From Sphingomonas aracearum (GTDB lineage Bacteria > Pseudomonadota > Alphaproteobacteria > Sphingomonadales > Sphingomonadaceae): 64,000 bases of DNA. The notes beneath the pieces are model-generated. The model was not told the origin of the DNA. It saw only the letters and a program-made list of their open reading frames with translations, and searched no databases. Where the stretch lies: the NCBI RefSeq assembly GCF_003345355.1, contig NZ_QQNB01000001.1, forward strand, positions 1,054,001-1,118,000, read 5' to 3'. Numbering within the stretch: position 1 is the stretch's first letter; each line of letters begins with the position of its first letter. A program made the position numbers and the translations under genes. Shown here in pieces: positions 10,884 through 19,972 of the stretch.

Positions 10884-10898
10884 ATAACGCGCGTTTAT
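10884..10898. promoter_or_regulatory. T-N11-A inverted repeat, candidate LysR-type operator
   Basis: ATAACGCGCGTTTAT has ATAA/TTAT arms and fits the T-N11-A pattern of LysR binding sites. It lies in the 81-base gap between the LysR gene and the DUF1611 gene, 58 bases before that start, where an activator would bind. Confidence 0.45.
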
Positions 10899-10955
10899 GC
10901 CCGCCGTCCGCAGCTTCATGCGGATGCTTGCCCGACGAATGATAGGCCTGCCCGA

Positions 10956-11951
10956 ATGATCCCAAGCCCTTACCTCCTCTATCTCGGCCACAGCGCGGAC
11001 TTCATCGGCATCAAGACCTCGCGCGGGCTCGCCACCTTCCGCCGCGACGATTGCGTGGGCGAGTTCCGCCACGACGACTGCCCGCTGACGCTCGATCTGC
11101 CCCGGCTTTCCATGGCGGATGCCGCCGCCCGGGGCGCGAAAACGATGGTGCTCGGCATCGCCAATGGCGGCGGCACGATGGGCGCGGACCTGGTGGCGGA
11201 CGCAGTCGCGGCACTGGAAGCGGGCATGAACGTCGCCTCCGGCCTGCACCAGCGGCTGCGCGACGTGCCGCGGCTCGCCGATCTCGCGCGCGAACGCGGG
11301 CTGCAATTGTTCGACGTGCGCGATCCGCCGGCGCACCTGCCCGTGGGCACCGGCAACCCGCGTCCGGGCAACCGCCTGCTGACCGTCGGCACCGACTGTT
11401 CGGTGGGCAAGATGTACGCCACCATCGCGCTGGCGGAGGGCCTGCGCGCGCGCGGGCTCGCCGCCGATTTCCGCGCGACCGGGCAGACCGGCATCCTGAT
11501 CGCGGGCGCGGGCGTGCCGGTGGACGCGGTGATCGCCGACTTCATCTCCGGCGCGATCGAGCAGCTGGCGCCCGCGCGCTCCGACCACGGCTGGGACGTG
11601 ATCGAGGGCCAGGGCTCCTTGTTCCACCCGAGCTTTGCCGGCGTCTCCACCGGGCTGCTGCACGGCGCGCAGGCGCAGGCGCTGGTGCTGTGCCACGAGC
11701 CCGGCCGCGCGCACATGCGCGGCATTCCCGGCCGCGCCCTGCCGGGCTTGCGCGAGACGATCGACATGAACCTTCAGGTGGCGAAGCTCACCAGCCCCGA
11801 CGTGCGGTTCGTCGGCGTATGCCTGAACACCTCCAGGCTGGAAGCGCAGGCGGCCGCCGACCTGTGCGGCCGGACCGCGGACGAGCTTGGCCTGCCCTGC
11901 ACCGATCCCCTGCGGATGGGGGTCGATGGCATTCTCGACCATTTGGCATGA
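10956..11951 (+). CDS. DUF1611 protein, DgcN-like (D-glutamate catabolism)
   Basis: A 331-residue cytosolic protein of the DUF1611 family. It has a P-loop-like motif GTDCSVGKM at 145-153 and the family blocks GIANGGG (67-73), ATGQTGI, IEGQGSLFHPSF and CHEPGRAHMRG. From memory of published work, DgcN in marine Proteobacteria acetylates D-glutamate, and its partner DgcA then racemises N-acetyl-glutamate. The epimerase gene overlaps it by ATGA, the same pairing. That this copy acts on D-glutamate is inferred from family and neighbour only. Confidence 0.8.
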   Translation: MIPSPYLLYLGHSADFIGIKTSRGLATFRRDDCVGEFRHDDCPLTLDLPRLSMADAAARGAKTMVLGIANGGGTMGADLVADAVAALEAGMNVASGLHQRLRDVPRLADLARERGLQLFDVRDPPAHLPVGTGNPRPGNRLLTVGTDCSVGKMYATIALAEGLRARGLAADFRATGQTGILIAGAGVPVDAVIADFISGAIEQLAPARSDHGWDVIEGQGSLFHPSFAGVSTGLLHGAQAQALVLCHEPGRAHMRGIPGRALPGLRETIDMNLQVAKLTSPDVRFVGVCLNTSRLEAQAAADLCGRTADELGLPCTDPLRMGVDGILDHLA

Positions 11952-12937
11952 CCCGCACCCTTTCGGCGCAGCATGACCGCTTCGCACTGAGCCGCCCGTT
12001 CCGCATCTCGCGCGGGGTGAAGGTGGCGGCGGACGTGGTGACGGTGACCGTCAACGGCGACGGGGCCACCGGGCGCGGCGAGGGCGTGCCCTACCCGCGT
12101 TATGGCGAAAGCATCGACAGCACGCTGGCGCAGATCGAAGGCATCCGGCCGGTGATCGAGGCGGGTGCGGACCGGCAGGCGCTGCTGTCGCTGCTGCCGC
12201 CCGGTGCGGCTCGTAACGCGATCGACTGCGCCTTGTGGGACTGGGACGCGCAGCGCGGCGGGCGGACGGTCGCCGCCCTGCTGGACGCGCCCGAGCCGGA
12301 GCGGCTGGCCAGCGCGCTCACGGTGGTGATCGACACGCCCGAGGCGATGGAGGCCGCCGCGCGCGAGATCGCCGGCGCGCCGCTCCTCAAGGTGAAGGTG
12401 GATGCGATCGACCCGGAAGCGCAATTGCGCGCGGTGCGCCGCGGTGCGCCCGCGGCCTCACTGATCGTCGATCCCAACGAAAGCTGGACCGAGTCTCTGG
12501 TGCGCGAGTTGCAGCCGCTGCTGGTCGAGATGAACGTGGCACTGCTTGAACAGCCCGTGCCGGCCGGCGAAGATGCGTGGCTGGAGGGCTTCACGCCCGC
12601 CGTGCCGATCTGCGCCGACGAAAGCGTGCATGTGGCCGACGATCTGGAGCAGGTCGCCCGTCGCTACCAGGCGGTGAACGTCAAGCTCGACAAGGCCGGC
12701 GGGCTCACCGCCGCGCTGGACCTGGCGGCGGCGGCGCGGGCACGGGGGCTGGGCCTGATGACCGGCTGCATGGTCTGCTCCTCGCTGTCGATCGCGCCGG
12801 CGCTGCACGTCGCCCGGCTCAGCGACCATGCCGATCTTGACGGGCCGGTCTGGCTCCGGGAGGATCGGCCCGGCGGCGTGCGGGACCGGGGCGGATGGCT
12901 CACCCCGCCCGATCGCGGCTTCTGGGGTAACGCATGA
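11948..12937 (+). CDS. dipeptide epimerase / N-acetyl-glutamate racemase-like, enolase superfamily (DgcA/YcjG-like)
   Basis: A 329-residue enolase-superfamily enzyme. The capping domain (about 1-115) precedes a barrel with the catalytic lysines in KVK at 148-150 and KLDK at 246-249, and metal ligands D175 (DPNESW), E201 (LEQP) and D224 (ADES). This KxK arrangement is that of L-Ala-D/L-Glu epimerases, which convert D-Glu-containing murein dipeptides, and of DgcA, reported as an N-acetyl-D-glutamate racemase. The start at 11948 overlaps the DUF1611 stop codon and the end overlaps the deacylase start, so the three are one translation unit. Substrate choice between dipeptide and N-acetyl-glutamate cannot be made from sequence alone. 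Confidence 0.85.
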   Translation: MTRTLSAQHDRFALSRPFRISRGVKVAADVVTVTVNGDGATGRGEGVPYPRYGESIDSTLAQIEGIRPVIEAGADRQALLSLLPPGAARNAIDCALWDWDAQRGGRTVAALLDAPEPERLASALTVVIDTPEAMEAAAREIAGAPLLKVKVDAIDPEAQLRAVRRGAPAASLIVDPNESWTESLVRELQPLLVEMNVALLEQPVPAGEDAWLEGFTPAVPICADESVHVADDLEQVARRYQAVNVKLDKAGGLTAALDLAAAARARGLGLMTGCMVCSSLSIAPALHVARLSDHADLDGPVWLREDRPGGVRDRGGWLTPPDRGFWGNA

Positions 12938-14505
12938 ACAAACGATCGCTGGCGCTGCTGCTCGGCCTGGCTGGCTGCTCCACGGGCCCACGCGCGCCCG
13001 CGCCGCCGGCCAGCGCCGATCTCGCGATCACCGGGGGGACGATCTACACCGGCGCCGACGCGCCGTTCACCGGCACGGTGGCGGTGTCGGGGGACCGCAT
13101 CACCTATGTCGGCACCGCCTCGGTGAAGGCCGGACGGACGATTGACGCGCGCGGCATGGTGGTGGCGCCGGGCTTCATCGACCCGCACACCCATGTCGGC
13201 GCGCAGCTTGCCAGCACGAAGGCCGAGGCGCGGCTGGTCCCCGCCTTCCTGATGCAGGGCGTGACCACCGCCTTTATCGGCAATGACGGCGGCGGCGAAC
13301 TGGACAGCGCGAAGGTGCTGGGCGCCGCTGCCGAGAAGCCGGTGGGCATCAACTACGCCACCTATGTCGGCTTCGGCAGCGTGCGCGGCGCGGTGGTCGG
13401 GGCGGAGAAGCGCGACCCTACGCCCGCCGAGCTCGACCGCGAGAAGGCGCTGGTCGCGGCGGCGATGTGCGGCGGGGCGATGGGCCTGTCCACCGGACTG
13501 TTCTACGCGCCGCAGAGCTTCTCCAAGACGGAGGAAGTGATCGCGCTGGCGGCGGAGGCGGGCAAGCGCGGTGGCTATTACGACAGCCATATCCGCGACG
13601 AATCCTCCTACACGGTGGGCCTCGGCGCGGCGATCGACGAGGCGATCCGCATCGGGCGCGAGGGCCACCTGCCCTCGCATATCAGCCACATCAAGGCGCT
13701 GGGCGTCGATGTGCAGGGCCAGGCCCCGGCGATCATCGCCAAGGTGAACGCCGCGCGCGCCGCCGGGCAGGACGTCACCGCCGACCAATATCCCTGGTCC
13801 GCCAGCGGCACGAGCCTGGTCGCCAGCCTGGTGCCCCTTTGGGCGCAGGACGGCGGGCGCCCGGCGCTGCTGAAGCGGTTCGACGATCCGGCGCTCGCCG
13901 CCCGACTCCACGTCGACATGGCGGAGGGCATGCGAAAGCGCGGCGGCGCGGCCACGCTGCTGATCGTGGAGGGTCGACACAAGGGCAAGCGCCTGTCGGA
14001 GGTCGCGCAGGCGCTCGGCAAGCCGCCGATCGACGCGGCGATCGCCGTGATCCGCGAGCACGATCCCGCGGTCGCCAGCTTCAACCAGTCGGAAGCCGAC
14101 ATCGCCGCCTTCATGCAGCAGCCCTGGGTGATGACAGGGTCGGACGCCTCCACCGGCCATCCGCGCGTGTTCGGCACCTTTGCCCGCAAATATCGCAAGT
14201 ACGTGGTGGAGGACCATGTGATCTCGCTGCGCGACTTCATCGAGCGCAGCTCGGCGCTGCCGGCCGACTGGTTTCATCTGGAAGGGCGCGGGCACCTGAA
14301 AGCCGGCGCGTTCGCCGACATGGTGGTGTTCGATCCCGCAACCTATGCACCGCGGGCGACCTATGAGGCGCCGGAGCAGCTCGCGACGGGCGTACGCACC
14401 GTGCTCGTCAACGGACGGGTGGCGGTGGACAACGGCGCGCTGACGGGCACCGCCGCCGGCCGCGCGCTGCCGCACACGCCGACGCCGGGTTCGTGCGGCA
14501 AGTGA
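12934..14505 (+). CDS. N-acyl-D-amino-acid deacylase-like amidohydrolase, lipoprotein
   Basis: A 523-residue member of the D-aminoacylase branch of the amidohydrolase superfamily. A lipoprotein leader ends in LAGC (C15), placing it at a membrane surface. The HxH metal motif is FIDPHTHVG (H85, H87). Further histidines stand in DSHIRDES and SHISHIKALG, with a late Asp in GSDASTGHPR. Characterised D-aminoacylases have GNCG with a metal-binding Cys; here the site reads GNDG (D118), so the metal centre may differ. The family releases free D-amino acids from N-acyl or peptidyl forms. It is coupled to the epimerase by ATGA. The substrate is unproven. Confidence 0.8.
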   Translation: MNKRSLALLLGLAGCSTGPRAPAPPASADLAITGGTIYTGADAPFTGTVAVSGDRITYVGTASVKAGRTIDARGMVVAPGFIDPHTHVGAQLASTKAEARLVPAFLMQGVTTAFIGNDGGGELDSAKVLGAAAEKPVGINYATYVGFGSVRGAVVGAEKRDPTPAELDREKALVAAAMCGGAMGLSTGLFYAPQSFSKTEEVIALAAEAGKRGGYYDSHIRDESSYTVGLGAAIDEAIRIGREGHLPSHISHIKALGVDVQGQAPAIIAKVNAARAAGQDVTADQYPWSASGTSLVASLVPLWAQDGGRPALLKRFDDPALAARLHVDMAEGMRKRGGAATLLIVEGRHKGKRLSEVAQALGKPPIDAAIAVIREHDPAVASFNQSEADIAAFMQQPWVMTGSDASTGHPRVFGTFARKYRKYVVEDHVISLRDFIERSSALPADWFHLEGRGHLKAGAFADMVVFDPATYAPRATYEAPEQLATGVRTVLVNGRVAVDNGALTGTAAGRALPHTPTPGSCGK

Positions 14506-14521
14506 CCTTGCGGCGTCTTTG

Positions 14522-14628
14522 CTCCCCTCCCTGGAAGGAAGGGGTCGGGAGTGGGGCGACCGGGGGCAGCCACCATCGTTTTCTCGCAGGCCGACCCTCC
14601 CCCCGCCGATCCCTTCCAGGGAGGGGAG
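14522..14628. repeat. palindromic repeat element with 17-bp inverted ends
   Basis: CTCCCCTCCCTGGAAGG at 14522-14538 is repeated exactly in reverse complement at 14612-14628 around 73 bases. It sits between the deacylase and the symporter gene, and its right end includes the symporter's ribosome site region. It resembles the element inside the E2 gene at 32626 in its CTCCCC ends and size. It could also fold in mRNA and separate expression of the two genes. Confidence 0.75.
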
Positions 14629-14638
14629 AAGAGACAGC

Positions 14639-15880
14639 ATGACCCGCTGGTTCGCCATTCCGCTGTGGCAGCGGGTGCTCGGCGCGCTCTTCCTCGGCCT
14701 GCTCTTCGCGCTCGTCGCGCCGGGCGCCACGCCGCACGTCCAGTTCCTGGGCGATCTGTTCGTGCGCGCGATCCGCATGCTGGTCGCGCCCATCGTGCTC
14801 GTCACCATCGCCAGCGGCATCACCGCTCTCGCCGATCCCAAGCGGCTCGGCAGCCTGGGCGGGCGCACGGTCGGGCTGTTCGCCGCCACCACCGCGATCG
14901 CCGTATCGGTGGGCATGCTGGTGGCAGGCCTCGTCCGGCCCGGCATCGGCGCCCCGCTCGGCACCGCGGCGCCCCATGCGCTCGGCACGCCCGTGACGCC
15001 CTATGACCAGTTGATCGGCATCGTGCCGCTCAACATCGTGGAGGCGCTGGCAAAGGGCGACATGCTGGCGCTGATCTTCGTCGCCATCCTGCTGGGGGTG
15101 GCCACCGTGCTGGCGGGCGAGGCGGGGGCGCCGTTCTCGCGCGGGCTACAGGCCTTGTCGGCGGTACTGCTGAAGATGGTCGCGCTGGTCATGGAAGCGA
15201 CCCCGCTCGGCGTGTTCGCGCTGATCGCCAACGCGGTGGCGGCGAACGGCGCGGCGGTGTTTGTCCATGTCGGCTGGCTCGCCCTTGCCGTGGTGATCGG
15301 CTCGCTGATCCAGATCGTGGTGGTGCACAGCCTGATGCTGCGCCTGCTTGCCCGATTGCCGGTGCTGCCGTTCTTCCGCGGCATCGTGGATGCGCTGGTG
15401 GTCGCCTTCTCCACCGCGTCCAGCTCGGCGACATTGCCGGTGGCGATGCGCGTGTCGGAGAAGAATCTCGGCCTCGGGCGGCCGGTCTTCTCCACCGTGC
15501 TGCCGCTGGGCGCGAGCATCGGCAAGGACGGCACCGCCATGTATGTCGGCCTGCTCAGCATGTTCGCGCTGCAGGCGTTCGCCGTGCCGCTGACGCCCGC
15601 CGTCTACGGCACGGTTCTCCTCACCGGGGCGCTGGCCGCCTTCGGCACCGCGCCGGTGCCCTCGGCCTCGCTGTTCATGCTGGCGGCGGTGCTCTCCGCC
15701 GTCGGCGTCGCTCCCGAACAGACGGCGCTGGTGGTCGGCTTCGTCCTCCCCTTCGACCGGCTGCTGGACATGACCCGCACCGTGCCCAGCGCCAGCGCGA
15801 ACCTCGCCGTGGCGACCACCGTGGCGCGATGGGAGGGGGAGCTGGACGAACCAGCCTACCGCGCGCGCGCCGACGCCTGA
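14639..15880 (+). CDS. dicarboxylate/amino acid:cation symporter (DAACS family)
   Basis: A 413-residue inner-membrane transporter, homologous to but distinct from dctA in this window. It shows about eight hydrophobic helices, a serine-rich loop FSTASSSATLPVAMRVSEKN, the binding-site region LPLGASIGKDGTAMY, and DRLLDMTRTVPSASANLAVATTVARWEG. These features fit glutamate/aspartate or dicarboxylate carriers (GltP-like). Downstream of D-glutamate-type enzymes, uptake of D- or L-glutamate or an N-acyl form is a reasonable inference. The ATG at 14639 is used. The 40 codons upstream in frame fall in the palindromic repeat and look non-coding. Confidence 0.88.
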   Translation: MTRWFAIPLWQRVLGALFLGLLFALVAPGATPHVQFLGDLFVRAIRMLVAPIVLVTIASGITALADPKRLGSLGGRTVGLFAATTAIAVSVGMLVAGLVRPGIGAPLGTAAPHALGTPVTPYDQLIGIVPLNIVEALAKGDMLALIFVAILLGVATVLAGEAGAPFSRGLQALSAVLLKMVALVMEATPLGVFALIANAVAANGAAVFVHVGWLALAVVIGSLIQIVVVHSLMLRLLARLPVLPFFRGIVDALVVAFSTASSSATLPVAMRVSEKNLGLGRPVFSTVLPLGASIGKDGTAMYVGLLSMFALQAFAVPLTPAVYGTVLLTGALAAFGTAPVPSASLFMLAAVLSAVGVAPEQTALVVGFVLPFDRLLDMTRTVPSASANLAVATTVARWEGELDEPAYRARADA

Positions 15881-15896
15881 CGGCCGGCAGGCGCGC

Positions 15897-16331
15897 CTAG
15901 AGACGCGAACGAAGGAAGTTCGCCGCCCAGCTCCGCGATCCGGCCCGCGCGAGGCAGCTGACGGTGGACAGCGCCCGGTTGGTGCGAAAGGTCTCGCATG
16001 TCCCCGTCGCCGCAAAGGAGGCGCCGTTCCGCAGCGTCACGCGGCTGACCGTCATCCGGTCGCCCGCCATGTCGCCGCTGAAGCGGGCCATGGATCCCCA
16101 GCTGCGTTGCGCGAAGTCGATCGTCGCCGCGCCTTGCTCCCGGCTGATCGATACCGTGTCGCACAGGATGAGCGCGGTTTCGTGCCGAAAGCGCGCAACA
16201 CGATCGGAATATTGGCAGCGCCCGCTCAGCACCATGGAAGAGGGCGCCTCCGGCACTGCGTCCTGCGCGCTCGCCCCCGCGGAAAGCGCCATGGCAGCGA
16301 GGGCCGGTGCTATCGATCTCTTGCCCGACAT
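15897..16331 (-). CDS. secreted protein of unknown function
   Basis: A 144-residue protein that I do not recognise. The leader (MSGKRSIAPALAAMALSAGASAQ) is a signal peptide. The mature part has four cysteines (GRCQYS, ILCDTV, GTCETF, VSCLAR) and alternates short polar and hydrophobic stretches as in a small beta-rich periplasmic domain. The ATG at 16331 was chosen because the signal peptide starts there. The upstream extension to 16682 overlaps the amidohydrolase gene in another frame. It lies 55 bases downstream of that gene on the same strand and may share its transcript. Confidence 0.6.
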   Translation of the reverse strand: MSGKRSIAPALAAMALSAGASAQDAVPEAPSSMVLSGRCQYSDRVARFRHETALILCDTVSISREQGAATIDFAQRSWGSMARFSGDMAGDRMTVSRVTLRNGASFAATGTCETFRTNRALSTVSCLARAGSRSWAANFLRSRL

Positions 16332-16386
16332 GGACGAACTATGATCGCGATCGGCCCGCCCGGCAACCGCGCGGAGGCGCCCGCCT

Positions 16387-18261
16387 TCAGTAGAAACGCA
16401 CGTCGCCCAGCTCGAGCCACGCCTTGCCACCGCGCTCACCGGACAGGCGGAACATGACGGCGCGCAGGCGGTCGAGCCGCAACTCCGCGCTTGCATCCCC
16501 GCTGCGGAAGCCCTCGAACGGCAGGCGGATCTCCTGCGCCGCTTCCCCGGCGGTGAACTCGGCGGAGAAGCCGCGGTCGGGTTGCAGGCCGTAGCTGTCC
16601 AGCAGCAGCCGATAGGTGCCCGCACCGCGCGCGCGAAAGGCGATGCCGGTGAAGCCGCGCGCATCGGCCAGCTGGATCGCACCCCGTGTGAGCGGCAGGA
16701 TCAGCTGCGCAAAGGGCTGCGGCGCGGAGCCCATGGTGGCGGCCAGGAAGATGCGCGGCGGCGGGGGCGCGGCCTCGCGCACCGTTTGCAGGTGGCTGTG
16801 GTCGACCCCTGCCTCCGTGCTCTCCACCGGCAGCGTATCGAGATCGGTGCGGCCGTCCGCCCGCTGCACCGTGTCGATCGGCCCGGCCATGCGGTGCAGC
16901 GGCAGCGCGGTCATGTCCTCCGACGCGATCATCGCGCGCAGCCGGTCCAGCGGCACCTCGCGCCCGGCGACGAACACCTGGCGCACTTTCCACAAGGCCT
17001 CGATGTCGCGATCGGGATCGCCGTCCACCAGCACCAGATCGGCGCGCTGGCCCACCGCGATGCGGCCATGGTCCTTCGCCTGGCCGAGGATGTCGGCGCT
17101 GACCGACGTGGCCGATGCCAGCGCCTCCGCCGGCGTCAGGCCGAGCTTCGTCAGCCAGGTGATCTCGCGCAAGGTGGAGGGGCCGTGATAGACGCCGCCG
17201 ATCCCCGCATCGGTGCCCACGCCGATGCGGATGCCGGCGGCCTTCAGCCGCGCGATGTTGTCGCGCATGATCTGCCAGCGCTTCGCATCATAGGGCAGGA
17301 TCGGGTCGGGCGCGTCATCCATCCGCCGCTGCTCGCGCGCCTGCACCGCGGGATTGAAAGCCTGCCACTCGCCGCGCGTGAACGTGCGGTCCTGTTGCGG
17401 CTCGTAGACGACCAGGGTGGCGATATAGGCCATGTGGTGCGTGCGCATCAGCGCGATCAGCTCGTCGTCGATGGGGGCATCGCCCACGCCATGCCCCACC
17501 GCGTCCACCCCCGCGCGCGCGGCGATCTTGGCGCCTTCCAGCGTCACCGTATGGGTGATGACCGGCAGGCCGGCCCTGTGCGCGTCCTGCACGATGGCGG
17601 CGAGCGTCGGCTCGTCCATGCTGTTGAGGTCGGCGTCCCGGCCATAGCGCCAGCCGTCGGTGAACACCTTGATGACGTCCGGGCGGTAAGGCAGCGCGCG
17701 GCGCATCATCAGGTGCGCGGAACGCGGCGTGTTCGCCTCCAGCGTGAAGAAGTTGCCCCAGCCGAACTCGGTGCCGTGCCCCCCCGGCACGCCGAGCCGC
17801 ACGGCCAGCTGCAGGTGCGGGGCATACAGGCGCCCCGGCCCGGCAAAGCCCGGATCGGTCATCTCGCGGATCGGGCCGAGCATCTCGCCCGACACCGAAT
17901 AATCGTTCACCGTCGTCACGCCATTGGCGAGATAGCCGGCATAGGCGCGGCCGAGATCCTCCGGGGCGTTGTAGCCGGGCGAGCGCAGGTGCGTATGGAG
18001 GTCATGCAGGCCGGGGATCAGCGTCCGGCCGCGGGCACGGACCACGCGGGCGCCCCAAGGGGCCTTCACCTCCGGCCCCACCGCGACGATGCGATCGCCC
18101 CGCACCAGCACGTTGGCCACCTGCGCCGGCGCGCCGGTGCCGTCGAACACGCGCGCGCCCTGGATGAAGACCGGCCCGTCGGGACGCGTCGCCGCGCCTG
18201 CCACTGCCGCCAGGGCGCTCGCTGCGGCGATCGCCGCGCGTATCCAGGTCATTGCTCGCAT
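16387..18261 (-). CDS. exported amidohydrolase with C-terminal beta-sandwich domain
   Basis: A 624-residue amidohydrolase-superfamily protein. After a signal peptide (about 4-25), the metal motif is HDLHTHLRS. Further elements are VITHTVTLEGAKIAARAGVDAVGHG and the metal Asp in GVGTDAGIGG, followed by the usual LTPAEALASATSVSADILG and GRIAVGQRADLVLVDGDP. This pattern is that of imidazolonepropionase-like and Xaa-Pro or aryl dipeptidases. The last about 150 residues (FAQLILPLTRGAIQLADARG onward, ending LELGDVRFY) resemble the CIA30-type sugar-binding-like sandwich, an uncommon addition. The start is 18261 or the ATG at 18252. It is divergent from dacB, with a 146-base shared promoter region. 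Confidence 0.8.
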   Translation of the reverse strand: MRAMTWIRAAIAAASALAAVAGAATRPDGPVFIQGARVFDGTGAPAQVANVLVRGDRIVAVGPEVKAPWGARVVRARGRTLIPGLHDLHTHLRSPGYNAPEDLGRAYAGYLANGVTTVNDYSVSGEMLGPIREMTDPGFAGPGRLYAPHLQLAVRLGVPGGHGTEFGWGNFFTLEANTPRSAHLMMRRALPYRPDVIKVFTDGWRYGRDADLNSMDEPTLAAIVQDAHRAGLPVITHTVTLEGAKIAARAGVDAVGHGVGDAPIDDELIALMRTHHMAYIATLVVYEPQQDRTFTRGEWQAFNPAVQAREQRRMDDAPDPILPYDAKRWQIMRDNIARLKAAGIRIGVGTDAGIGGVYHGPSTLREITWLTKLGLTPAEALASATSVSADILGQAKDHGRIAVGQRADLVLVDGDPDRDIEALWKVRQVFVAGREVPLDRLRAMIASEDMTALPLHRMAGPIDTVQRADGRTDLDTLPVESTEAGVDHSHLQTVREAAPPPPRIFLAATMGSAPQPFAQLILPLTRGAIQLADARGFTGIAFRARGAGTYRLLLDSYGLQPDRGFSAEFTAGEAAQEIRLPFEGFRSGDASAELRLDRLRAVMFRLSGERGGKAWLELGDVRFY

Positions 18262-18407
18262 CCGCACATCGCCGGGGCTTAGTGCCCCAAACCGGCGCGG
18301 CAAGCACCCCGGGAAATCGCCGCATGGCCGATGGTTATGCCCTTCCCCGCCAGTTGAATGACCCGGACCGGCTTGCCCGTGCGGTTCGCGGGCGTACGCT
18401 GCACGGC

Positions 18408-19844
18408 ATGCGCCTCCTTGTTCTTGCCGCCGCCCTTCTTTCCGCGCCCGTATTGGCCCAGGCGACCGCGCAAGGCGATGTGGCGGCGATCCTCGCCGCG
18501 GCGGGGCCGGGCACCCGGTTCGGGCTGATGGTGGTGGACGATGGCGGGCGCACCATTGCCGAGGTCAACCCGGACGAGCGGTTCATTCCCGCCTCCAACA
18601 CCAAGATGTTCACCACCGCGGCGGCCTATGCGACGCTCGACATGCAGGCGCCCGCCGGCACCGGGGCCTCGGTGCGGCTGGAGCCGGACGGCCGCGGCGC
18701 ACCGGGCGTGGTGCTGGTCGGCGGGGGCGACGCCCGCCTGTCGAGCGCGCCCGACTGCGCGGCCGATTGCCTTTCCACGCTGGCCGATGCGGTGGCCGCG
18801 CGAACCCGCATCGTCGGCGACGTGGCGGGGGACGACAGCGCCTTTCCCGACCAGCGCTGGAGCCCGGGCATGAGCTGGAACAACATCCCGACCCGCTCGG
18901 GAACGGGCGTGTCCGCGCTGACGCTGGACAACAACGAAGCGGTGCTGACCGTCACGCCGGGCGCGGCGGGCACCATGCCGGCTGTGGCGAGCGACGGCTA
19001 TTACACGGTCGACAACCGCGTGCTGACCGTTGCGGGGGCGAAAAACGCGCTCAGTTACGATCGTGCGCCGAACAGCCGCGTGGTGCGGCTGACCGGCACG
19101 ATCGCGGCCGGCGCCGAGCCGCAGCGCCTGCGGATGGGGATCGACGATCCGGCATATCACGCGGCGTGGCGGTTTGCGCAACTGCTGCGCGCGCGCGGCG
19201 TGCGGGTGACCGGCGCGATCACCGCGCGCCACCGTCCCCTGACGCCCGCCGACGATCCCGCGATGCGCGAGGGCGCGCCCGCAGCCCGCCCGCCCGCCGA
19301 GCCGGCGCTCGCGACGCTGACGCCCGGGCCGCTCGCCGCGGACGTGGTGACCATCAACAAGACGAGCCAGAACCTCCATGCCGAACTGCTGCTGCGCCTG
19401 GTCGGCGCGCGCGACGGCAGCGGATCGATCGCGGACGGACAGGCGCAGGTGGGCGCGATGCTGGCGCGCGCCGGCGTGCCGCGCTGGGCCTATGACTTTT
19501 CGGACGGGTCCGGTATGTCCAGCTACAACCGGATCAGCCCGCGCGGCGCCGTGACCTTTCTCCGCTGGGTGGCCGCGCAGCCATGGGGCGCCGAGTGGCG
19601 GGCCAGCCTGCCGGTCGGCGGGCAGGACGGCACGCTGGCCCGCGCCTTTCGCGGCACCGCGCTCGACGGCAGGATCTTCGCCAAGACCGGCACCCTCAAC
19701 GCCACCAACGCGCTGGCCGGCTATCTGGTGGGGGCCAGCGGGCGCACGCTGACCTTCGCCTTCTATGCCAACGACGTGCCGCAGGATGCGGGCGCCGCCG
19801 CCGTCATGTACAAGGCCTTGCTGAAGGTCGCCGCCGCGAACTGA
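18408..19844 (+). CDS. dacB: D-alanyl-D-alanine carboxypeptidase/endopeptidase, PBP4 type
   Basis: A 478-residue periplasmic penicillin-binding protein of the S13 family. A signal peptide (about 1-18) precedes the three catalytic motifs: SNTK at 63-66, SYN at 372-374 and KTG at 426-428. The long insert between the first and second motifs is typical of PBP4. The enzyme cleaves terminal D-Ala and DD-crosslinks in peptidoglycan. The start at 18408 is where the signal peptide begins; the frame extends 52 codons upstream without a gene-like character. Its place among D-amino-acid and muropeptide genes supports a shared murein-processing role. Confidence 0.92.
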   Translation: MRLLVLAAALLSAPVLAQATAQGDVAAILAAAGPGTRFGLMVVDDGGRTIAEVNPDERFIPASNTKMFTTAAAYATLDMQAPAGTGASVRLEPDGRGAPGVVLVGGGDARLSSAPDCAADCLSTLADAVAARTRIVGDVAGDDSAFPDQRWSPGMSWNNIPTRSGTGVSALTLDNNEAVLTVTPGAAGTMPAVASDGYYTVDNRVLTVAGAKNALSYDRAPNSRVVRLTGTIAAGAEPQRLRMGIDDPAYHAAWRFAQLLRARGVRVTGAITARHRPLTPADDPAMREGAPAARPPAEPALATLTPGPLAADVVTINKTSQNLHAELLLRLVGARDGSGSIADGQAQVGAMLARAGVPRWAYDFSDGSGMSSYNRISPRGAVTFLRWVAAQPWGAEWRASLPVGGQDGTLARAFRGTALDGRIFAKTGTLNATNALAGYLVGASGRTLTFAFYANDVPQDAGAAAVMYKALLKVAAAN

Positions 19845-19972
19845 CGGGCACCGGACGGAACCCGTTGATCCATTTCAACCGGATTTCCGGGCTTCAGCGC
19901 CTTGGCCATGGACCATTCGATAGGGCCGCTGCGTTCTGCCGCCGGTTTCCCGTCAGCCGAGGGTCCACGGAC

